Below, in pieces: positions 58,781-64,000 of a DNA stretch of 64,000 nucleotides. This DNA is from Alnus glutinosa (taxonomy: Eukaryota > Streptophyta > Magnoliopsida > Fagales > Betulaceae). The stretch covers positions 7,867,761-7,931,760 of the forward strand of contig NC_084889.1 of NCBI RefSeq assembly GCF_958979055.1, in the 5' to 3' direction. The notes below the pieces were generated by a model. That model was not told where the DNA came from. It saw only the letters and a program-made list of their open reading frames with translations, and made no database searches. Within the stretch, counting starts at the first letter, position 1. Each line of letters opens with the position of its first letter. The position numbers and the translations under genes are program-made.

Positions 58781-59619
58781 TTTTTTTTGGGGGGGGGGGG
58801 GGTAATTAAAAACATGTATTTATCAATGTCAAAAATGTTGGTCTAGTGTGGGCGCAACGTAAACCTCAGACTATTTACACTTTGCTATGCACGCTATGGA
58901 TCCTATATATGCTACAAATATTTTTTTTATTTCTGTTGATATTTACCGTTCAATGTTTTTCTACAGAAAAATATGAGGATATTAGCGTTCACCAAGAATA
59001 CCATACTGCTCGCATATTCCTAGGGACAGATCTATAAGAATTCGTGGGGGATTTTATTTTAGAATTATATCTGCCCCACCCCTAGCCAAACATCCTGGTT
59101 CTGTCCCTAATCTCAAGCAATATGGAAGGAACCCTGATGGTTGGATTCCAACCCAGCAAACACAGACCTAGGAATGCAGATCAATATTTGTATCCCATCT
59201 TACCCCAACTTTCCTCCAAAAAAAAATAGATAATGGTAGGAACGGGTCTCTACCAAGTTTCAGGATAACCTTGCTGAGACGGGTCAACAATGCTGTATCC
59301 ACCTTCTACTTCATCCTTTTTTTGCACTTTGGATGCTATCTACTCTTATGTGTTGCTTTCTTTACTTATCCTTCAGCTTGTTACTTGGGTTTGGTCCTCT
59401 TTAATACATTAGTTTCCCCTTATGCGATTTTATTTCCAATACGTCTGTCTGTAGGTATATGTCTTCATAGAAGCCCTACTATAGATGTAATCAATTAACT
59501 CAATCTCACAATCAAGACATTCTAAGCAAGTAGCTTTAAATAAGCAAACTCATAACAAGGGAGATCGTGAACATGATGCAAACCTGCTTACATGTTGTTG
59601 CAGCAAATAATCTGAATCT
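58781..59619. other. Intergenic DNA with a T/G homopolymer and a possible hAT end
   Basis: 58769-58801 is a T-run followed by a G-run. TAGGGACAG (59020) and CTGTCCCTA (59103) form a short inverted pair with GCCCCACCCC between, perhaps a decayed CAGGGACGG-type MITE. The rest is the 3' flank of the PORR gene. Confidence 0.45.
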
Positions 59620-61518
59620 TTACGAAGTAGAAATCCTCTTGTCTGGCAATGACCTCCCTCTGCTTTTAGGTAAACTTGATCTCTCTTGCGAGCTTCCCCC
59701 AACATTATTCCCACCGTGCATCTTTTCTCTTTTAGAAACTTTGGATTGAAATTTTTCCTTTGTCTTACCAGGTTGTTTTCCACCTGCACTTTTTCTTTCA
59801 AATTTTCTCAAAGGCCCCTTCACATCGAAATTCATTTTCCTACCTTTACTTCCTCTATTATCTGCAAAATTTCTTCTAACACCTCTGTGACTCTCATTTT
59901 CATCCTCATGTTCGTATCTATTATCGCTAGCCTCCTCAACACCTACCCTTTTTCTATCAAATTTTCTCGAAGGCCCCTTCGCATCAAAATTCATTTCCCT
60001 AGCTTTACTTCCTCTATTATCTGCAACATTTCTTCTAACACCTCTGTGACTCTCATTTTCATCCTCATGTTCGTATCTATTGTCGCTAGCCTCCTCAACA
60101 CCTACCCTTTTTCTTTCAAATTTTCTCGAAGGCACCTTCGCATCGAAATTCATTTTCCTAGCTTTACTTCCTCTATTATCTGCAACATTTCTTCTAACGC
60201 CTCTGTGACTCTCATTTTCATCCTCATGTTCGTATTTATTGTCGCTAGCCTCCTCAACCTCAGCATCTGATGAATCATACAACCCCCCTTCATGTTCTTC
60301 CCCACTTTCAATATCCTCCTCTTCCTCTCCTTTCCCCTTTTCATCATGACCTATCTGCTTTTTCTTTTGAGTACTTGCACCCGGAACGCTAACCGGTTTA
60401 CTATTTTCCTTCACCATATTCATGAGGTGAATATACTGATTCCTCATTCTCATCCATGGATGATCCTCAACTAGCAAACCCCTCTTATAACCTTCTCTCA
60501 AAACCACTGTGTAGGTACCAATCTTACTCGACAAATAGAATATACCCGAGTCATGAAGCAATGCTCTCTTAAACCTGGACCTAAGCCCCAAACACTCTCC
60601 AAGGCACAGTATATTGTCCCTCTCCGTCTTCTTTGGCACAAGAATATGAAGCAACTCGTGCAAAACCGCGACCGCCCACTTCTCCGATTCATCACTCTTC
60701 GGCGGAAGATGAGACGCGTTCTCATAAGGAGAGATGTAAGGCAACTTCTGCCACTCATCCACCCACTTCTTCAACTTCTTGTCCATCTCAAATCCTCTCG
60801 AAAATTGCGTAGGGAATGCTAAAGCCATTCCCTTTTCGTAACCCAATTTCCCATTCATCGCCTTCTTCTCCATAACCGAAGTGGCAAGCTCATTGCTCCA
60901 ACAAACCAGTTCCAAAGCGCGCGTATCCTCCGACCCTTTTGCAGAATCTCTGTGGCCCACAATTCGAAAATAGTCTGGGAACTCGGGGACTATGGTTTTC
61001 TCGTAATCTTGAGGAAGACCCAAATCCCATTTCAAGAGCTCGATGATACTGAGCGGTATTCTATTGGCCCTGGATATCATCAGGAGCTTCAAAACCCGGT
61101 CTGCGGCCTGTTGCTTATAGGTCTCGCTCTGATAAACCAACTGCTCTTCGGCGTCAAGGTTGAGAACTTCGGGGGTGAGCCGGACGTGGGGGTGGATGCG
61201 GATGCCGCCGGGGAGAAACTCCTCGAAAACGGAAGGGTATCTGCGCACGAAGTCGATGGGGCGGATAGGGATCTGGAGGGAGTCTCGGTTCTGCGAGATG
61301 ACAGAGATAGGGACGGACTTGGAGGGCTCGGATTTGATGAAGTTCTTGAGGTTGAGCACGGGTCTGAGGTTCTTCTCTTTCTCCACGACGTGGTCGAGGC
61401 CACGGTCGCGAACCCATTTGATGGTGGCGGCATCGTCCAAGAAGGTCCGGCCGTGGCGGAGGAGCTGGGATTGAGAGTGGGAGATTGGCTTTGGGAGAGA
61501 GCGGAAGATGAACTGCAT
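59620..61518 (-). CDS. PORR-domain organelle RNA-splicing factor (WHAT'S THIS FACTOR 1-like)
   Basis: Single-exon gene, 632 aa. An N-terminal presequence (MQFIFRSLPKPISHSQSQLL) is Arg-rich and hydrophobic, fitting a mitochondrial or plastid transit peptide. The PORR (plant organelle RNA recognition) domain spans about residues 30-370, with KWVRDRGLDHVVEKEKNLRP at its start, then RYPSVFEEF, HVRLTPEVLNLD, GLPQDYEKTIVPEFPDYF, KWVDEWQKLPYISPYE, EKWAVAVLHELLHILVPKKT and FKRALLHDSGIFYLS. PORR proteins bind group II introns and aid their splicing in organelles. Known members usually end soon after the domain. Here an acidic linker (about 385-420) leads into three 53-residue repeats (421-579) and a basic tail. 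The start is the first ATG before the presequence. Confidence 0.93.
   Translation of the reverse strand: MQFIFRSLPKPISHSQSQLLRHGRTFLDDAATIKWVRDRGLDHVVEKEKNLRPVLNLKNFIKSEPSKSVPISVISQNRDSLQIPIRPIDFVRRYPSVFEEFLPGGIRIHPHVRLTPEVLNLDAEEQLVYQSETYKQQAADRVLKLLMISRANRIPLSIIELLKWDLGLPQDYEKTIVPEFPDYFRIVGHRDSAKGSEDTRALELVCWSNELATSVMEKKAMNGKLGYEKGMALAFPTQFSRGFEMDKKLKKWVDEWQKLPYISPYENASHLPPKSDESEKWAVAVLHELLHILVPKKTERDNILCLGECLGLRSRFKRALLHDSGIFYLSSKIGTYTVVLREGYKRGLLVEDHPWMRMRNQYIHLMNMVKENSKPVSVPGASTQKKKQIGHDEKGKGEEEEDIESGEEHEGGLYDSSDAEVEEASDNKYEHEDENESHRGVRRNVADNRGSKARKMNFDAKVPSRKFERKRVGVEEASDNRYEHEDENESHRGVRRNVADNRGSKAREMNFDAKGPSRKFDRKRVGVEEASDNRYEHEDENESHRGVRRNFADNRGSKGRKMNFDVKGPLRKFERKSAGGKQPGKTKEKFQSKVSKREKMHGGNNVGGSSQERSSLPKSRGRSLPDKRISTS
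59782..60258 (-). repeat. Three in-frame 159-bp coding repeats in the PORR gene
   Basis: Units of exactly 159 bp (53 codons) start at 60258, 60099 and 59940 on the minus strand. Each encodes EASDN.YEHEDENESHRG, then RRN.ADNRGSK and a basic RKFxRK end; unit 3 differs most. High nucleotide identity with no frame change points to recent in-frame duplication. Confidence 0.95.
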
Positions 61519-61856
61519 TTGGTCTAACTTTCTGCGCCTTGCTGCCTGTTTTGTTTGCTCTGTTCTGCAGAAAGGGGGTACCTTAAGATGAGGGTTTTAG
61601 GAGGGTTTTGTTTTGGGCTACTCTTTTACTTTTTATTATTATTATTATTTTCTACTTCTTCTTTTTTTTTTTTTTTAAAATGTTTACAACATATAACCTT
61701 TTCTTTTTCTTTTTTTTTTTGTGCTTAATTTTTTTTTTTTTGTTTTGAACAAGATATCATCTTTATAATTAAATAAGAGACCTTAAGGTCAAAAATTAGG
61801 GACGTACAGACTCATTAAAAACTATGACAGAGACTTAAGGTGGAGTTTTTTTCAAC
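61519..61856. other. PORR 5' region
   Basis: Probable promoter and 5' UTR of the PORR gene on the minus strand, then T-rich homopolymer DNA (61660-61745). No other feature. Confidence 0.45.
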
Positions 61857-62270
61857 TAAATAGAGTCTTTAACATGAAACACAGTTGTCTTTACTAGAAC
61901 ATGAACAGCAGAATTGGCCTTCCTTTTCACGTGAATAACTCTAAATGAACGTAGAGAGTTGAGCTCTAATTTGATACCTTGGGTAAAGTGACCGGTTCTG
62001 CTAATAGAAGGAGAAGCCACATTAATCTCATTCACTACCTGCATTGCATCTCCCTCCATTATGAGATCCAAAAATCCTGCTCCTTGGCGAACAAAACACC
62101 ATGGGACGCAGCCCAAGCCTCAGCAGCAAGAGGGTCTGCAATAGCCCTGAACTCCACACATCCATGGCAGAAGGACATTCTCATAGAATATGCACCACAA
62201 ACTCAACCTCAACTGTGCAAATGAGGCATAGCTAATCACCTACAACTCTCCTATGAAACAGATTTTCCTT
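61857..62270 (-). pseudogene. LINE RNase H-like domain fragment
   Basis: The minus strand reads ADPLAAEAWAASHGV, then after a frameshift GFLDLIMEGDAMQVVNEIN, ISRTGHFTQGI and HVKRKANSAVHVL. The pattern A..A...G........EGD...V and HV.R.AN..AH is that of the RNase H domain at the end of plant LINE polyproteins and related genes. Frameshifted and isolated, about 350 bp upstream of the PORR start. Confidence 0.75.
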
Positions 62271-63756
62271 CGTAGGAAGAAGATTGTTGCATGCTTTATT
62301 TTGTGCTTAATCAAAAGATGTAAAATGTTATATACTTTTTTGTTTAGTCAATATTATGCCTCCTTGCAATTTTTTCAAGATGTTGAAACGATCTTGATAA
62401 GGAACTTTTATAATTAAATTGTCCGGATAGAAAAAGATTTTCAACACTTTTACGACTCATATGGTTATCAAATCACGATAGTCCTTTTGGATAAGTATGC
62501 TTCATAAGAACTCTCCTACATTTATTATTCAGATTATTAGTAATTTAAACAGTAAATTATTGATTTTTTTTTTTTTTTTTTAAAAAAAAAGGTGTAATGA
62601 GCTTTATTTTCAGGGGATGCTGTGCTTGGAAGACACTTCAATCATGTCCATCTGCTCGCGAAGACATGATTGAAAAGTAAGTTTTGGAGATGGAGCTGCA
62701 ATATGTTGACAATAATACCTAAGAATTAAGATCACCTATCAAAACACAGGCTAAACAAAAGGTTGTTTGATAAAATCCTATTTTCTTCCTAGAAAGCTTT
62801 TTAGACTTGTTACTTGATGGACCCAAGTGGACCATTGGACAAAAACCCCATAACTTTAAAACGCGCCAATCACCTGCAACTGTGCCAACTACAATTCTGC
62901 TTCATTTCTCTATTCACCAATCAATGCTGTAAGCTGTTTGATTTTGATGGATGGTTTCCAATGATCCACACCCTTATTGCACTTGTCCAATAAGTGATAA
63001 AAATAAATTGACAATCCAAACATTTTGCTTAATAATTTCATAAATTATAAAAAAAAAAAAAAAAAATTATCATATGTAAAATATTTATAGGAAAAGTTGT
63101 AGTACTCAATGGTATTCTTCTACTCATATTAATATATTAGGATAGTGTCAACCTAGAGACTAGAGTTGGGTGTGTTTGGTAAATATTTGGGTTGTGAATT
63201 TGTTTTTTTATTTTGTTTTTAAAAAAATAATAAGAAGTGATTGGTGTGTTATAAAGTAGAGATAAATTTTGAATTTTTTGTATGAAAAAATGAAATAAAA
63301 TTGTTAAAAATTAATTGACGTGATGTAAAAAGTGAAAAAAAATTATTAAAAAGTGATTGATGTAATATAAAAAATGAAATATTGTAGGATTGACTTTTCC
63401 TTCTCGCAATGTTTTTTTTTTTTTATTCGAATAGACAATGAAAATATTAACCAATATCTCAAAATAGTAATTTTTTATTTATTTTTTATAAGTCACAAAA
63501 TAGTAAAAATTAATTTCTCATACCAAACTTTCAAAAATATTTTTCTTGGGTCCAAAAGATTGGTCGGTGCTTGGCGACAAAGAATGTGGGAGCAGAAGCA
63601 AGAGTACAAAATCATCATAACCCAATCAATCAGGGAAAAATACCCAACTTCCCATTAACTTGCACACCACTTCTCAAAGGGACGGAAAACCCACGTTCAA
63701 TTCAACTGGGGAACCTCATTTCTCGACGCGCCCACCACCACCGGAGAAGATCGGGC
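62271..63756. other. AT-rich intergenic DNA and PTP1 promoter region
   Basis: T- and A-runs near 62563-62591 and 63049-63066. 63160-63540 has repeated GTGATTGATGTAATATAAAAA-like and TGTGTTTGGTAA / TACCAAAC motifs that suggest a decayed foldback element. The last 100 bases before 63757 are GC-richer and probably the 5' leader of the next gene. Confidence 0.45.
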
Positions 63757-63945
63757 ATGGCCTCCTCTTCTGCCGCCGCGTCCGTATCCACCCGACCGCC
63801 CAACCGGTTCGATTTATCGCCCGATTTGCCGCCCAGGCTTGCTCTCACCCCAGATCAGTTCGCGCGCTGCTCCGAAGCGCTCGGGTTCTTCCGCCAGAAG
63901 CTCTCCAACCCTCTGACCATCACCCAGGAGTTCGCACGCTTGCAG
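63757..63945 (+). CDS. PTP1: Protein tyrosine phosphatase 1-like, first exon (gene cut by window end)
   Basis: ATG at 63757 opens 63 codons ending QEFARLQ at a GT donor (63946, CAG|GTTGGT). The segment RFDLSPDLPPRLALTPDQF followed by ALGFFRQKLSNPLTI.QEF..LQ matches, from memory, the N-terminus of plant PTP1, the classical-type tyrosine phosphatase, before its catalytic domain. The Ala/Ser-rich start is typical. No catalytic residues lie in this exon; they must be beyond 64000. Plant PTP1 dephosphorylates phosphotyrosine on MAP kinases in stress signalling. The assignment rests on one exon. Confidence 0.8.
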
Positions 63946-64000
63946 GTTGGTGCTTTCGGGTGCTCTCTGTTCGGTTCCCGAGAATGTGTAGGAAAAGAAA

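Noticed and set aside
58769..58801. T-run followed by G-run that could be a functional structure
   Set aside because: Most likely a homopolymer at a LINE boundary or a sequencing weak spot; no partner sequence or flanking signal.
59020..59111. Short TAGGGACAG/CTGTCCCTA-bounded segment as a complete hAT MITE
   Set aside because: No target-site duplication and too short for the family seen elsewhere; listed only as a possible remnant.
60952..61527. 191-aa plus-strand open frame opposite the PORR gene
   Set aside because: It is an antisense shadow of the PORR coding sequence, whose motifs are clear on the other strand.

Overview
The window is nuclear DNA from a flowering plant, most likely a woody eudicot. 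It has AT-rich intergenic DNA, GT-AG introns, plant-specific gene families (G-type lectin receptor kinases, DETOXIFICATION-type MATE carrier, PORR splicing factor, NIPA magnesium transporter) and a dense load of plant transposons (CACTA, hAT, MULE and Harbinger MITEs, TRIMs including Cassandra, L1-like LINEs, a tRNA-derived SINE). There are no operons, Shine-Dalgarno sites, phage genes or CRISPR arrays. I cannot name the species.

Genes. At the left end are two tandem, intronless G-type lectin S-receptor-like kinase genes on the + strand (651-2990 and 7143-9683). The second looks fully functional. The first has lost key kinase features: the alpha-C glutamate, 11 residues of the activation loop and the C-terminal tail. 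A nine-exon NIPA-family Mg2+ transporter gene runs on the - strand (19173 down to 12347, 351 aa) with a complete TRIM in one intron. A three-exon MATE/DETOXIFICATION carrier is on the + strand (37792-40231, 509 aa). A single-exon PORR-domain organelle RNA-splicing protein is on the - strand (61518-59620, 632 aa) and carries three near-identical 53-aa repeats in its tail. The right edge holds the first exon of a protein tyrosine phosphatase 1-like gene (63757-63945), cut by the window end.

Mobile DNA fills most of the rest. 3.5-6.8 kb: a foldback element, a hAT MITE and two Harbinger-like MITEs. 20.7-24.4 kb: a TIR foldback, a 965-bp hAT with CCGGTTA-rich ends, and a Cassandra TRIM carrying 5S rRNA-like sequence. 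26.2-26.5 kb: a 60-bp perfect inverted repeat. 29.5-30.5 kb: four tandem copies of a 238-bp unit. 31.0-35.4 kb: an LTR retroelement with flanking GTTGT duplications, whose 5' LTR is interrupted by a CACTA element carrying an antisense NPH3-family gene fragment and, further along, by a nest of TRIM copies. 41.1-47.1 kb: a MULE-MITE, three related poly(A)-tailed retroposons with target-site duplications, and more hAT MITEs. 48.7-50.4 kb: two minus-oriented TRIMs. 53.1-58.8 kb: a SINE, then two degraded LINEs, one with a nested LINE 3' end.

The genes do not form an obvious pathway. The window is an ordinary gene-sparse plant segment; its main interest lies in the degenerate receptor-kinase paralogue, the gene-capturing CACTA in its nested setting, and several unusual repeat structures.
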